Source: Rutidosis leptorrhynchoides (lineage: Eukaryota; Streptophyta; Magnoliopsida; Asterales; Asteraceae). From it: DNA of 64,000 bases. Each line of letters opens with the position of its first letter. Within the stretch, counting starts at the first letter, position 1. This document shows positions 1-12,207 of the stretch, piece after piece. The stretch is taken from positions 8,698,501 to 8,762,500 of the forward strand of contig NC_092338.1 in assembly GCF_046630445.1 (NCBI RefSeq), read 5' to 3'. The translations under genes and the position numbers were made by a program. Under the pieces are notes generated by a model. It did not search any database and was not told the origin of the DNA. It was given only the letters and a program-made list of their open reading frames with translations.

Positions 1-487
1 TCAATCTTTCTGCAAAATTTCATATATCAATTCTTTATATCAAGCTTTAATTATTGAGTCAAAGTGTAAAAATCAAAAAGTCAAAGAATTTGTTCATATC
101 AAAATTCGAATTAGTTTCAATGTTTCAGGATTAATTGAAGATACAGAAAGTTTCTAAGTGGGATTTTAAACGTCTTTCCTATTGTAAACTTTGTCTAAAA
201 TTGTCGAAATTTCAAAATTCGATTTTTGTTTGTTCTTGAACTATCCACAATACAGCAGCTTTATTTTTTTTTTTTTTTTTTTTTTGTCTTTTGATCAAAC
301 GTATACAAATTAGGTTGTTATACTTTAATTTCAAACTCAAAGTCAAATGTATAATTCGTTGTTTACAAATTGAATTGGTAATTTGTTTGAGTCTGCACGA
401 ATTGAAGAAGAAGAAATATAGAACACAGAACTTACGGGTTATATTTTAATTAGTCCAAGGAATTAATCAGAAAAAATGAAACGCTTC

Positions 488-556
488 AATGGTCAAGGTG
501 TTTGTCGGGTGAGCGGGAGGTCGAGGGTTCGAGCCTCGTGTGTGGCATTATTTTTT
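488..556 (+). other. tRNA-like motif with B-box and T-run inside LTR
   Basis: A T-arm-like stem-loop (CGAGGGTTCGAGCCTCG, 522-538) contains a good Pol III B-box, GGTTCGAGCC, followed by TGTGTGGCA and a short T-run. The same module recurs at 43853 and, as two versions, in the LTRs at 28307/28410 and 36541/36705. It always lies just upstream of the (TTA)n tract. I see no full cloverleaf, so this is not called a tRNA gene. It may be an old tRNA-derived SINE embedded in the LTR. Confidence 0.45.
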
Positions 557-584
557 AGAAGCCTTTTTATAAGGTAGTTTTCTA

Positions 585-1175
585 TTTTATTATTGTTATT
601 ATTATTATTATGATTATGATTGTTATTGATATTGATAACAATAATTAGTATTGATAAAATTATTATTACTAGTATTATTATCATTACTTAGTATTATTGT
701 TATTATTATTACTAATATTACATAGGTATTATTATTATCATAATTATGATTATTATTATTATTATTATTATCATTATTATGAACATAATACAAGTTATCA
801 TTTTAAATATTATCATTAATATCATTTTATAAATTGTTAGTATTATTATTGTTATTATCAACAAAAGTATTAGTAATAAAATCATTACTGACATTATCAT
901 TAATATTATAAGTATTATAATTGTTATTGTTATTATTATCATAATTATAAGTATTATATCTATTATTATTATTATGAGTATTAGTTATAATATTATTATT
1001 AATTTTAAAACTTTAATATTATTAACATTATGATGAAAAGGTTTATTATTATTATCATTATGAAAATAATACAAATTATTATTATTTTCGTAAATATTAG
1101 TATTAGTATTTTTTTTACAAATAATAGAATTATTATTATTAACATAAGTATATTATTAATGTTAATATCATTATT
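585..1175. repeat. Degenerate (ATT/TTA)n microsatellite region
   Basis: About 600 bp is almost entirely composed of TAT/TTA triplets with scattered transitions. It lies directly downstream of the tRNA-like motif and is matched by 43915-44560 in the paired LTR. Confidence 0.9.
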
Positions 1176-2203
1176 TTTACTAATATTAACTTAGTATAAT
1201 TAGAACTACTGCTTTGATAAACAAATGAAATATATAAATATATATATATAATACATAAAGCATAACAAAATATTTTATTATATAAAAGGAATATATGAAA
1301 TATAAATATATTATTAGTATAAAAATAATATCATTAATAGGTTATATATATAAACTTATTCAGTTACGATTATATGTTTTAATATATATATTCAAATGGT
1401 ATAGGTTCGTGAATCCGAGGCCAACCTTGCGTTGTTCAGTATCGTCGTATGCATATTTTTACTACAAAATATCGTATCGTGAGTTCATTTGATTCCTTTT
1501 TACTCTTTACATTTTTGGGACTGAGAATACATGCGCTGTTTTTACAACTGCTTTATTAAATGCTTTTGAAATATATTTTTGAACTGCGAATACATGAAAT
1601 GCTTTTATAAATGTTTGACGAAATAGATACAAGTACCTAAAAACATTCTACGAATGAGTTATTATGAGTACACCGGATATCACCCCTTTTAGTCTGGTAA
1701 TATAAGAATTAGGAAACCGAGCTCCTAATTGACGCGAATCCTAAAGATAGATCTATGGGCACTAACCAGCCCCAGTCAGAGAATTTGAACTGCTTTAGTA
1801 CTTCGAAATAGGTATACAACCGCCAGCTTTAAAAGACATGATCTATTTGTGAGGTGTACACAACCATCATATTTAAAAGAGTGGCCTGTTTATATGCTTT
1901 TGCATGACCGTGTGGAATGCCGGTATGCGGGGAATATTCTATATGCATCTTGTTAAGGTCGATTACCAGGTGTTTGTAGTTCGTATGAATGACTTTTATC
2001 TCTATGCCGTGCGAAATGCCTGATATGAGATTATGTTTATGAAAGATATTAAAAATCGCGAGGCAACCTACGGGGGAGAAAAGGATACGAACCTACTCTG
2101 CTAAGCATTACGAAATATGGTTTTGTACACGAGATAGGTGTACTGTATTTAATAAGTCTCAGCAAGCTTGCAAACAAAAGTACCTGAGCTGTAAAAGAAG
2201 GCT

Positions 2204-2249
2204 ATGCGATCGCATGGCCAGGAAGACCAAAATCCATGCGATCGCATGG
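2204..2249. promoter_or_regulatory. Palindrome pair upstream of LTR TATA box
   Basis: Two perfect palindromic cores, ATGCGATCGCAT, start at 2204 and 2236, exactly 32 bp apart. The second extends to CCATGCGATCGCATGG. A TATAAAT box follows at 2272. The same arrangement is at 25871/25903 in the 3' LTR. Probable promoter or protein-binding elements by position; function is inferred. Confidence 0.6.
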
Positions 2250-2271
2250 AGTCCTGTAGCTACCCACATTC

Positions 2272-2278
2272 TATAAAT
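2272..2278 (+). promoter_or_regulatory. LTR TATA box
   Basis: TATAAAT, 24 bp after the second palindrome core and conserved in the 3' LTR copy. It is a plausible core promoter for the Athila genomic transcript. Confidence 0.55.
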
Positions 2279-3421
2279 TGCACGAATTCTGGCCGAGTTT
2301 ATTACACCTTTTTCTATCCATCTATCTACGATATATTTATATTTATATTTTATAATTTTAATTTTAATTTAAGTTTAATAATAATAAGGTTATAGTGGCG
2401 AATGTTGTAAGTGTGTAAGTCGAAATTCTGTCCGTGTAACGCTACGCGATTAATACTCATTGTAAGTTATGTTCAACCTTTTTAAATTAATGTCTCGTAG
2501 CTAAGTTATTATTATACTTATTTAAATCGAAGTAATCATGATGTTGGACTAAATATTAAAGACGGGGTAATTGGGCTTTGTACCATAATTGGGGTTTGGA
2601 CAAAAGAACGACACTTGTGGAAATTGGACTATGGGCTATTAATGGACTTTATATTTGTTTAACCGAATGATAGTTCTTTAATTTAATATAGAGATTTACA
2701 ATTTGACGTATCCATAAATAACCATATACACTCGATCGGACACGATGGGCGGGATATTTATAAGTACTAATAATCGTTCATTTAACCGGATACGGGAATG
2801 GATTAATAGTCAATGGACTTATTAAAACAGGGGTGGATTACATACAAGGACACTTGGTGTAATTGTTAATAAAGTATTAAAACCTTGGATTGTACACAGT
2901 CGATAACCTGGTGTAATCATTAACAATGTATTAAAACCTTATTACAGTTTAAGTCCCCAATTAGTTAGAATATTTGACTTCGGATATAAGAATAATTTGA
3001 CGAGGACACTCGCACTTTATATTTATGACTGATGGACTGTTATGGACAAAAACCAGATGGACATATCGAATAATCTAGGACAAAGGACAATTAACTCATG
3101 GTAATAAATTAAAATCAACACGTCGAACATCATGATTACGGAAGTTTAAATAAGCATAATTCCTTTATTTTATATCTCATCGCACTTTTATTTACTGTCA
3201 TTTTATTTATCGCACTTTTTAATTATCGTACTTTTTAATTATCGCAATTTTATTTACTGTCATTTTATTTATCGCACTTTAAATTATCGCACTTTTATTA
3301 TTGTTATTTACTTTACGCTTTAAATTAAGTCATTTGTATATTTAATATTTTACATTAGGTTTTAACTGCGACTTAAGACATAAAATCGATAAACCGGTCA
3401 TAAAACTGTAAAAAAAAACCC

Positions 3422-3424
<3 letters not shown>

Positions 3425-3478
<54 letters not shown>
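3425..3478. repeat. (TA)n microsatellite in Athila 5' LTR
   Basis: Uninterrupted alternating TA run of roughly 54 bp, within the U5-side part of the LTR. Confidence 0.9.
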
Positions 3479-3481
<3 letters not shown>

Positions 3482-3711
3482 TAAAAAAATATAGCGTTAA
3501 CTTGGTTAGCTCCCTGCGAAACGAACCGGACTTACTAAAAACTACACTACTGTACGATTAGGTACACTGCCTATAAGTGTTGTAGTAAGGTTTAGGTATA
3601 TCCACTCAATAAATAAATAAATAACTTGTGTAAAATTGTATCATATTTAATAGTATTTAGAAACAAAAATATAACTATTTCGTATACGCTGCTGCACACA
3701 TCAAGTATTTT

Positions 3712-3730
3712 TGGCGCCGCTGCCGGAGAA
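3712..3730 (+). other. Primer-binding site of Athila-type element
   Basis: TGGCGCCGCTGCCGGAGAA lies 8 nt after the LTR end. It closely matches the complement of the 3' end of plant tRNA-Asp, the primer typical of Athila/Calypso-type elements. The match fixes the 5' LTR boundary and element polarity. Confidence 0.8.
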
Positions 3731-4007
3731 CAATCAATAACGAAGAAGCGAAACACTATATATATAAAAAAAATATTAGTTTTTAAGATATTTTTGTAAA
3801 AATATAATATTTCTCATTTTGTAAAAATATTTTGTTAAAAATACAAAAATATAAAAAGAAAAACAAAATATATATATTTTTAAGAGTTTGTTTAAAATAT
3901 ATAAAATTATAAAGTATTTCTATTTTTTATTTTAGTTTTTAAAGTATAAGTTTTTATTTATTTTATATAAATATTTTATAAGTTAAAAACAGAAAAAGTT
4001 AAAAGTA

Positions 4008-4072
<65 letters not shown>

Positions 4073-5091
4073 GAATTCGGGCCGACACTGTAGCAGCCCA
4101 TCTAAACAGGCCTGGTAGCCGGAGTCATGCGATCGCATGATAATATAACCTACACTCCATGCGAGCACATGGAGTGAGGTGACAGGTCTGAAACCTTTGA
4201 CTGTCGATTAGGGTTAGAGTTTAATTATTATTATTACTAATTAATTAAGATTAGGGTTTAATTTAATAATAGTTAGTTTTAGTTTTTAATTAATTTGTAA
4301 TTTAAGTGTTAATTAGTTTTATTAATATATAAAAATTAATACTTTTATAAAATAGTAATATAAAAATAAGATTTTTATAAAAATTGTATTTTATAACTTT
4401 AAGTTCTATTTTCTATATTTCGTATCTTTTTAATCGTTTAATCGTAATTTGTATTTTTATCATTCATAATTAGTTTTAAGATTAGTATTTTGCCGTAGTT
4501 ATTTTTATTTCTAGATTTTTAGGCTTTGCCGTAAAATCCCTTAAGTGCTTTTTCTTTAGATTAAGACTTAGGCGCTTTAGAATTTTACGACGTCGCTTAT
4601 TGCTTTAGTAATTAAAATTTTGGTACTTTTTAAGTTATTGCCTTTTTGGATATAGAATTCCTTTTAAGCTTTAATACCTTTAGACGCAACTTTTAAGTTT
4701 TAGTTTTTAGACTTTTAAGTTTCGACGCTGCATTTTATTATTTTTCGACGCTTAATTTTTCGACCTTTTATTTTAAGACATTTTTCGACGCGCTCTTTTT
4801 CTTTCTTATTTCTCGACGCTCTAGTTTTTAGGACATAGAATTTTCTATTTCTTCTATAAAATTTCAAAACGAAAAATTATTTTAAGCGGTTAAATTGATA
4901 GACATCCAAAATTTTCTGGTTCGTAGTAATAGTTGGATTTGTTAGTGGCGAGTTGTGGGCTTCCGATTTAAAGGGTCCTGGCTACCAGCTGCATCTATTG
5001 GCTATTCGAAACGTGGGCAATATCAGAAAAGTCTATTAATTTGATAACTTATATAATTTTTATCTTTTATAACTAATAGGATATTCAGTTA
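3731..5091 (+). other. Athila untranslated leader
   Basis: About 1.36 kb of AT-rich sequence between the primer-binding site and gag. It holds a (TA)n run at 4012-4068 and a palindrome pair: a perfect core at 4127-4138 and a degenerate partner, CCATGCGAGCACATGG, at 4157-4172. A T-rich, GACG/TTTTAGAC-like simple region follows at 4490-4860. I see no coding signal. Confidence 0.7.
4127..4172. promoter_or_regulatory. Leader palindrome pair (second copy degenerate)
   Basis: A perfect ATGCGATCGCAT core starts at 4127. A partner with two substitutions, ATGCGAGCACAT, starts at 4159. The offset is 32 bp, identical to the other three pairs of this element, although the 20-nt spacer differs. Candidate protein-binding site or RNA dimerisation element; inferred only. 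Confidence 0.5.
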
Positions 5092-7374
5092 ATGCACCGA
5101 GCAAAACGTTCACCACCTTTCATACGTTCACCACCTGTAACTCGATCAAGACATCTAGCCAACATTGTCGCCGTTGATTTTTATTTAGAATCGTCATCTA
5201 GTCGACCAAGTACTCCAATTCAAATTTCTGATAATCCATTTTTTGAACCCGACCACACAATTGAGAATCCGGAGGATATTCAGGGACAATTCAGAGATCC
5301 TGAACCACTAATCATTCCTCCTGAACCACAAATCACTCATCCGGAGATTGTCGAGGAAGAAACCATTAAATCAGAATTCTCTAGTGATTCAGATTCAACA
5401 AACTCAATCATGGAAAATCTGGAATCTCTAAGTATGGAAGACCGAATGAGAGCTAAACGCACTGGCCAAGGTCACGCAATTACTCAACCAGACATTAATG
5501 CGCCAGATTATGAAATCAAAGGACAAATCCTACACATGGTAACTAATCATTGCCAATTTAGTGGTGCGCCGAAGGAAGATCCAAACGAACATCTTCGTAC
5601 CTTTAATAGGATCTGTACTCTATTTAAAATTCGAAAAGTGGAGGATGAACAGATATATATCATGTTATTTCTCTGGACTTTAAAGGAAGAAGCCAAAGAT
5701 TGGTTAGAATCGTTACCTGAAGGGGCGATTGATACATGGGATGTCTTAGTTGAAAATTTTCTTAAACAATTCTTTCCAGCATCTAAAGCCGTGAGACTTT
5801 AAGGAGAAATAGTTACGTTCACACAAAAGCCAAATGAAACTCTATATGAAGCATGGACAAGATTTGGAAAGTTGTTAAGAGGATGTTCGCAACATGGTTT
5901 AGATACTTATCAAATAGTACAAATAATCTACCAAGGATGCGACATCACTATACGCAAAGACATCGATATAGCAGCTGGTGGTTCCATTATGAAGAAAACC
6001 GCAACTGAAGCTTACAAAATTATTGATAACACTGCTTCCCACTCACATGAGTGGCATCAAGAAAAAGACATCGTTAGATCATCTAAAGCGGCTAGAGCCA
6101 ATTCTAGCCATGACTTTGATTCTATTTCCGCAAAGATAGATGATGTCGAAAGATGAATGGAAAAGATGACTAAAGATATTCACGCAATACGAATTAGTTG
6201 TGAGCAGTGTGGAGGACCACATTTGACAAAAGATTGTCTCAGTATTGAACAAACAATGGAACAAAGAGAGAATGTTTCATACATGAACCAAAGGCCTGAA
6301 AATAATTATCAAAGTAATTATCAACCGCCAAGACCAAACTACAATCAAAACCAGAATTATAATCAAAATGTTCCATACAACAACCAACAAGGTCCTAGCA
6401 ATCAACAAGTATCCAACAATACTTACAATCAGCAAAGACCTATTTTTCAAAATAAACCACCACAAACCGATCATAAAAAGCCAAATTTAGAAGACATGAT
6501 GTCGAAGCTAGTTGAATCTCAAACCCATTTTTTCACATCTTAAAAACAAATGAATGAACAAAATGCTCAAGCATTTAGAAATCAACAATCTTCTATTCAA
6601 AATCTGGAACAAGAAGTAAGTAACCTAGCAAGGTTGATAGGTGAAAGAAAACCGGGAAGTCTACCTAGCAATACAAATGCTAACCCCCGGAATGAAACAG
6701 CTAAAGCCATTACCATAAGAAGTGGTATTACACTTAAACCACCTGAAATACCTGTAATTTCTGATGACTCTATTCCTACTCCACAAGAACCACAACCTGA
6801 ACAAGAAAAGAAAACAGAACCGGTAGTTGAAAAGGTTAATGAAGATAACACAGTTAAGGCTAAACCTTATGTTAAACCATACCAACCACCACTTCCTTAC
6901 CCAAGTAAAATGAGAAAAGAAAGACTTGAAGCCGAGCAATCCAAATTCTTCGATATGTTTAAACAAATAAATGTAAATCTTCCTTTCATTGATGTGATTT
7001 CAGGAATGCCAAGATATGCTAAATTCTTGAAAGATCTAATCACAAATTGAAAGAAAATGGAAGAACTCTCGGCTGTTACAATGAATGCTAATTGTTCTGC
7101 AGTGCTGTTGAATAAGATGCCAGAAAAATTATCAGATCCAGGAAGTTTCACAATTCCATGTTTTCTGGGTAGTCTTAGTTCAATAGAAGCATTGGCAAAC
7201 TTAGGTGCTAGTATAAATTTAATACCGTATTCACTATACGCTAAACTAGACCTCGGAGAATTGAAACTAACACGAATAAGCATACAACTAGCCGATCGAT
7301 CGGTAAAATATCCTAGAGGGATAATGGAAAACATGCTAGTTAAAGTTGGTACTTTAGTATTTCCAGTAGATTTT
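5092..7374 (+). pseudogene. gag-pro: Athila gag-protease (interrupted by stops and insertion)
   Basis: One continuous frame encodes an Athila-type Gag followed by the start of an aspartic protease. It has four in-frame stops (TAA 5800, TGA 6154, TAA 6541, TGA 7048) and no frameshift that I can see. The capsid-like retrotransposon gag domain lies around 5500-5990 (NEHLRTFNRICTLF, DWLESLPEGAI). A CCHC-type knuckle, CEQCGGPHLTKDC, sits near 6200, followed by an Asn/Gln/Pro-rich segment and then the protease. The protease motif reads NLGASINLIP, so the usual catalytic Asp position is Asn. The frame stops at 7374, where a chromovirus inserted, and resumes at 16084. Gag would package the genomic RNA and the protease would mature the polyprotein; this copy is dead. 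Confidence 0.88.
7370..7374. repeat. Target-site duplication, left (ATTTT)
   Basis: ATTTT precedes TGTAGCGACC at 7375 and is repeated at 16079-16083, directly after ...GATGTTACA. Removing the insert plus one copy restores a continuous protease frame, which confirms the insertion point. Confidence 0.95.
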
Positions 7375-9763
7375 TGTAGCGACCCCGACAAATCGTCAAG
7401 TGACGGCGTCGACTACGTAGGTCCCATTACATGGTCATAAGTCTTTAAGACAACGTTTGACCAAAATATGTCGCATTCATTTCAATGTAAAAGGGTGTTT
7501 CAAGTTTACAAAAGAAGTTCGACGGCTAGTTACATTACAATGTTAAACGTACAATTGAAACCTATGCGACACAATTTAAAAGTAGCCAAAAAGATGCTCC
7601 AAATATGCATGTATACTCGACATCCAAGCAAGTATCAAAAGAGTGCGGAAGCATGTATCACTTAAGCATTCAAAACCTGAGAAAAACATAGAAGAATCTG
7701 TCAACGAAAACGTTGGTGAAATCATAGGTTTAGTAAGTAAAATGTATTGAACCACAAGGTTCTTTATGAATTTGCTTAACCAAAATCGTTCACATTCCAA
7801 AATAGTATTTGTATCGCGAGCACCCAATTATTAAGGCTTAACTGAATCTTCCCTCTGAATTTTTGAATTTAGTGTTAGAACTTACACTATACATTGTTGA
7901 AATTATATTTCATTCACTAACGGTAGCGAACCGTCTGAATGAGGGTTTGTTAAACCCGTATGGCCACACAACATAATTACACGCTTACACTTACACCCTG
8001 CAAGTGGAACTAATGATAATTGGATTGAGGACTTTTGTTCAAACTCGTATGCATCTTTGTATTCGTATTTGTTCACAATGTAAAAGCATGAAAAGTATAT
8101 AAGTATGAAATGTATGTGTTTCTCAGCCCACGATGTAAAGAATAAAAGTGATTTTAAAAAAAAAAGTGGGACTATGATCTCACCTCGAGTGCAAGAATTA
8201 ATAAAGTACTTCAACAAGTAAACGCGTGCAAAGACAAAGCTAGTCTTGACCTAAACATATATGTTATATCAATAACGGTAAACACAAACGGTCAAAGATG
8301 TTCAATTAGTCCTATGGCTCGTTACGACTCGATTATAAAGCATGTGAATCAAATTGTCAAGTTTCATGCAAGATACAAGTAAAGAATCATGTTAGAAAGA
8401 TTGCATAATCATTTGGTTAAGTTTGACAAAAAGTCAAACTTTGGTCGGGTCAAAGTCAACGAAAAAGACAACATGTTCGGGTCGGGTCCCGGACTATTTT
8501 TCTATGCTAATTATTCATATATAAGTATATTAGAACAAGTTTCATGTGAATCGGAGGTCGATAGCTAGTCAAACATTTCGTGTGAAATGTGCCAAATGAA
8601 GCAGAATCTGGCCAGGCTAATCCGCGCGCCACGCGGGGATGGGGCGCGCCGCGCCACCATCTGGGCAGACACTTTTCTGATTTTCACAAGTATGCACGAG
8701 CTAAAACCAAATAACCACATCTTATGATCCGCAAACAATTAGAACATGTATCTTATATCATCGGAAAGGTAATTTGACGAGGAAAACACCTAGACACATT
8801 TCATCAAGCAATTCAACACTTACAACAACCCAAAACCGCATTAAACGTTCATAATCAAAGTTTCAAGTTCTAAAAACGCATTTCATGATTCCGGCAACCA
8901 ATTTACATGTATGATATGCCGTTTTGAAGGTAATCAAGCACACATTGCAACCAAACACTTATCAACAACAATTCATAGCATTTGATGCACCAAAAGTTCA
9001 TATAAAGCTTATCAAATCCTAATCCAAGTTCACAAAATCACTAATCATGTTCTTGAAGTTTTCTTAATCAACCTATACACCAAAACGAAGCTAATGATAC
9101 TAGTAACACAATTAAAACATGGACTTTAACAATCTAACAACATATGAGCATCCAAAACACAAGATTAAGCAAGCATTTTTCATATTCAAGCTAGTTACAC
9201 CAAAAACAATAAATCGAGCATACAAATTACATACATGACATCACAATGAGCCATAGACACTAATTAACAACTTTATAACTCAAAAATCTCAAGAACACAT
9301 AAAATTAGTGATTTTAGAAAGTTACCCAAATGAGATGAAGTTGGTATCAAATTGAAGAGGATAAAGAGAGGGTTCCAAATATGTATTTTGTTTTGATTGA
9401 AGTTTGCTAGATCATGAATGGATGATGAATCTTTGTAATGGAGAATTTAAGAAAAATAGGGAAGTATTAAAGAAAAAGAGAAAATGGAGAGGATAATGAA
9501 TGGAGGAGGTGGTTTGACCACTTTGACCTAGTCAAAGGTTTGGTCTTTTGACAAGTCTAGTCCCTCTAGTTTGTAATCGGGTGCGGGAATTAACCAAACG
9601 AATTATTTTAAGTTACACGAGAGTACGGGAGACGTTATAATCCAATAACGAAAATATTGTAAGAATGTAGCTAATGGAGGATACGAATCGAAATACCGAG
9701 GATATAAAATAAAAAAAAAGACGGCGTTAAAAATAATTTAACGGAAAAACGCGGGATGTTACA
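7375..9763 (-). mobile_element. Chromovirus-type element, 3' LTR (minus orientation)
   Basis: 2389 bp, TGTAGCGACC...GATGTTACA as read on plus. It is nearly identical to 13688-16078; I count about a dozen substitutions and small indels. On the minus strand it begins TGTAACATCCCGCG. It contains a GC-rich palindrome pair at 8624-8656. Open frames inside it recur identically in both LTRs and are not genes. Confidence 0.95.
8624..8656. promoter_or_regulatory. GC palindrome pair in chromovirus LTR
   Basis: GCGCGCC occurs at 8624-8630 and again at 8644-8650, exactly 20 bp apart, each within a longer GC palindrome. The first one carries a CG-to-CA change compared with the other LTR. Candidate regulatory site by analogy with the Athila palindromes; function unknown. 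Confidence 0.45.
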
Positions 9764-9800
9764 TTATCCACACCTCAAAAGAAATTTCGTCCCGAAATTT
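9764..9800 (-). other. Polypurine-tract region and conserved inverted repeat of inner element
   Basis: On the minus strand, the sequence just before the 3' LTR includes GAGGTGTGGATAA, the presumptive plus-strand primer. Next to it, at 9782-9800, is the inverted repeat AAATTTCGTCCCGAAATTT. The same inverted repeat lies beside the polypurine tracts of the B family at 34712 and 41872. Confidence 0.6.
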
Positions 9801-12207
9801 AGTTGGAAGTAATAATCGACGTCTCTTACTCGAGACCTAGTGTTGTAACTCTACGAAGGAGTGAAGGCACTTTCTTGGACATTCCACGAATCCGGATAGT
9901 CGGGGTGTTACGTAGTGTTGAGGTTTGGGTTCACGATCCATGATTTCAACTAGTTTTCCCATGAAGGAGAGTTTGTCATCAATGTTTGGTGCATCTAGAA
10001 GGATTGCACATTCCTGTTCCGCAGGACACGTTTCTAAGTTGTTACACGAAATGTAAGGTAAACGGAAACTTAATTGAGTCGGCAGCTCTAAACGATAGGG
10101 AGCGGTTCCAATGCGCCCCAAGGTTTCAAAAGGATCAATATTGCGGATATAACCTTCCTCGATTTCCCAAATGGATTACACCTTTCCAAGGTGTAGTTTC
10201 TGAATATTACGCGGTCACACACTGGGACTTTGTGAGGTTTTCATCTAAGTTTGGTATAACTCTTATGGCAACTACGGGTCGTCTCGAGCCCTTCTCGGAC
10301 TTGAATGATCTCAATTGTTGTTTCTTGATGAAGTTCAGATTTCGGTGTTTGCTTGCCACATGCGTTGGTCCAACGAATAGGGGTATGACATTTGCGGTCC
10401 TATAGGGTTTCGGAAGTGCGGCGTTAGTACACGAATGGTAACCGTAGTGGGAGAAATCAACTAAAAGCGACCATACAAGTTTGAAACATGTCCTTCCATG
10501 ATGTAATTCGTTCGTTTGTTCAGTTCGTCGGTTTGTGGAAGATACGCGGTACATATGTCTAAGCGGGTTCCCAAGGTCTCTTGCGAAACTAGAAGTGATA
10601 CGAGTATTTTGATCCGAGGTAATTGGCAATGGTACACCGTATTGGAAAAGAATTCCGTAAGATATGTTTGAACAAGTTAGTTAGGGTTCGAAAATGTTCG
10701 TTAGGACTATTCACCCTCGTGGCGAATACTAATGTAATATGAAGAGTTTCTCTATCTATTGAGAAATGTTACAAGGAGTTTCCTCATACGGGGGTGCGAG
10801 CGATGAATATAAAAGTGAAATGAGAACTTAGAGTAGAGTGAGTTTACATCTCGAGGTTGCCATATCGTGCATCTAGTTGTCAAAAGTTGAGGTTTGAAAA
10901 AGAAACAAGATAGTACACGTAATTTTTTATAGTTCGGGGTTGAATAGTAGTTGACCGATTATCCGAAACACAAGGACGTTAAGTCAAAGAAGAGTGAAGT
11001 ATCCTTGGATCATGGGTTGTCTTAAGTCCCAGTAATATCAGACGGTAACGGTGAAATAACAGAGGTATGTAATGTGGTACGTGATGACGAGAAAATTGAT
11101 CGGATCCAATATTAAGTATTCAAATTTTTCGTGCTAAATAACGATTTTCAGTTTTCCTTTATTTCGAGTCGAGAAAGTATGCCTTTCAGTCGTTCAAGTA
11201 GAATTATTTCCATATTTGAGTTCCATCTGGTGCTATACGAATTAAGCTAGCAAGGTTGGTGTGAATAATCACGTTCAAGATTCGGGCACGTAGAGGTTTA
11301 GATTTCTACCTTAATGAGTTATCGAGGGTAAAGAACAAGCATCACGAGGAAAAGTCGAAATTGAATCTTTGGTAACAACCGGTGAGATCTAAGATTTTAC
11401 GAGTATAAGTCTGAGTTGGGAGAGTTCCCTGATTACGTGTGGCTTGATTTCGAGATTGGTTGTAATGCCTCGACCATTAGCATCATGGTCTAGAAAATTG
11501 GACATTGTTCAACAAAAATTCCCACTCGAAGAATTTGGTATAGAGTTGCTCTTTTCTCAACAGTTCGAGCGTAAGACGGTAAAGTTGTTCGTTTTCCTTC
11601 TTCACTTGAATAGGTTAAGATATCATCAATAAATACGATAATGGATTTGTCTAGATAAGTTTGCATATGCGGTTTAGGAGGTTCATGAATACGGACGGAG
11701 TCCTAGAATGGTACTAAGATAGATTTACAACTAACGTTGCGAGTTCAAAAATGGCTTAGGAGACATCGTCACCGGAACGGATGTCGTTTTAGGACGCACC
11801 CGGGATTCATGCAAAAATCATGAGGTCATGGATACAAGGAAGAGGGTATCGGTTTCCAACCGAAAATTACTTGGTTAGCAATCATCTAAACACAATTGTA
11901 GGGAAAATAGTTTCTCCTTAACGAATAGGTTTTGAGCTCCTTAGTTCTATAGGTGTCAAGTCGAAATTCTTAACGTATCCCCTCCGATAAAATTTATAGG
12001 CACACAATATTCCATCGGTCACTTAAATTGCCTAAGTAGGGTCTAGGGAAAAGGTGGAGTGCAAAGGGTACGAGTCAAAGTCTTGGTTATAAAACATCTA
12101 GCTGTAACCGAATTGAATAAGTATGAAATATACGGTTGGTTGTGAAGAAACGTACCCGTGACTAGTCCATCGTCGTCTCGGGCATCCTAGGTGTCGATGT
12201 TGGAAGT
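9801..12207 (-). pseudogene. pol: Decayed chromovirus pol (PR, RT and IN remnants)
   Basis: Read on the minus strand from right to left. A protease remnant lies just after gag, where the active-site motif reads FNSVTA instead of D-[ST]-GA. A reverse-transcriptase core remnant is at about 11595-11640 (IVFIDDILTYSSEEG). An integrase core remnant spans 10207-10629 (PITSDQNTRITSSF). An integrase C-terminus with a GPY/F-like motif (RIGTAPYRLELP) and a chromodomain-side tail (DDKLSFMGKLVEIMDRE) spans 9837-10121. Frames are broken repeatedly and the region is only ~2.4 kb, well short of a full pol. This part cannot make enzymes. Confidence 0.8.

Larger units (their letters stand above)
1..2148 (+). 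mobile_element. B1 element, 5' LTR fragment (start outside window)
   Basis: This stretch is collinear and highly similar, with only scattered substitutions and microsatellite length changes, to positions 43330 to about 45521, which lie inside the LTR ending at 45922. I read it as the 5' LTR partner of that 3' LTR. The first ~1.4 kb of the LTR lies left of the window, and its last ~0.4 kb is missing where Athila-type sequence begins near 2149. It contains no real gene; short open frames in the ATT/TTA tracts are low-complexity artefacts. Confidence 0.8.
2149..3703 (+). mobile_element. Athila-lineage element, 5' LTR (5'-truncated)
   Basis: The segment from about 2155 to 3120 is collinear with 25827 to 26794, so it is the 5' LTR of the element whose 3' LTR starts at 25395 with TGATAATG. 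The first ~430 bp of the LTR are missing here. It ends ...ACATCA at 3703, just before a primer-binding site. It carries a palindrome pair (2204-2249), a TATA box (TATAAAT at 2272-2278) and a (TA)n run at 3425-3478. U3 sequence lies upstream of the TATA box, with R and U5 downstream. Confidence 0.85.

Noticed and set aside
506-540. tRNA gene suggested by the B-box and T-arm
   Set aside because: No full cloverleaf or anticodon arm can be built, and the motif repeats only inside LTRs.
2204-2216. GCGATCGC as a cyanobacterial HIP1 site or contamination
   Set aside because: The copies are all inside one plant Athila element and flanked by plant repeats.
6597-7391. Long minus-strand frames over Athila gag-pro
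   Set aside because: Antisense shadows; the plus strand carries the recognisable gag/protease motifs.
7468-8217. Open frames that occur again identically at 13781-14530
   Set aside because: They lie in the two LTRs of the inner element and are duplicated because the LTRs are.
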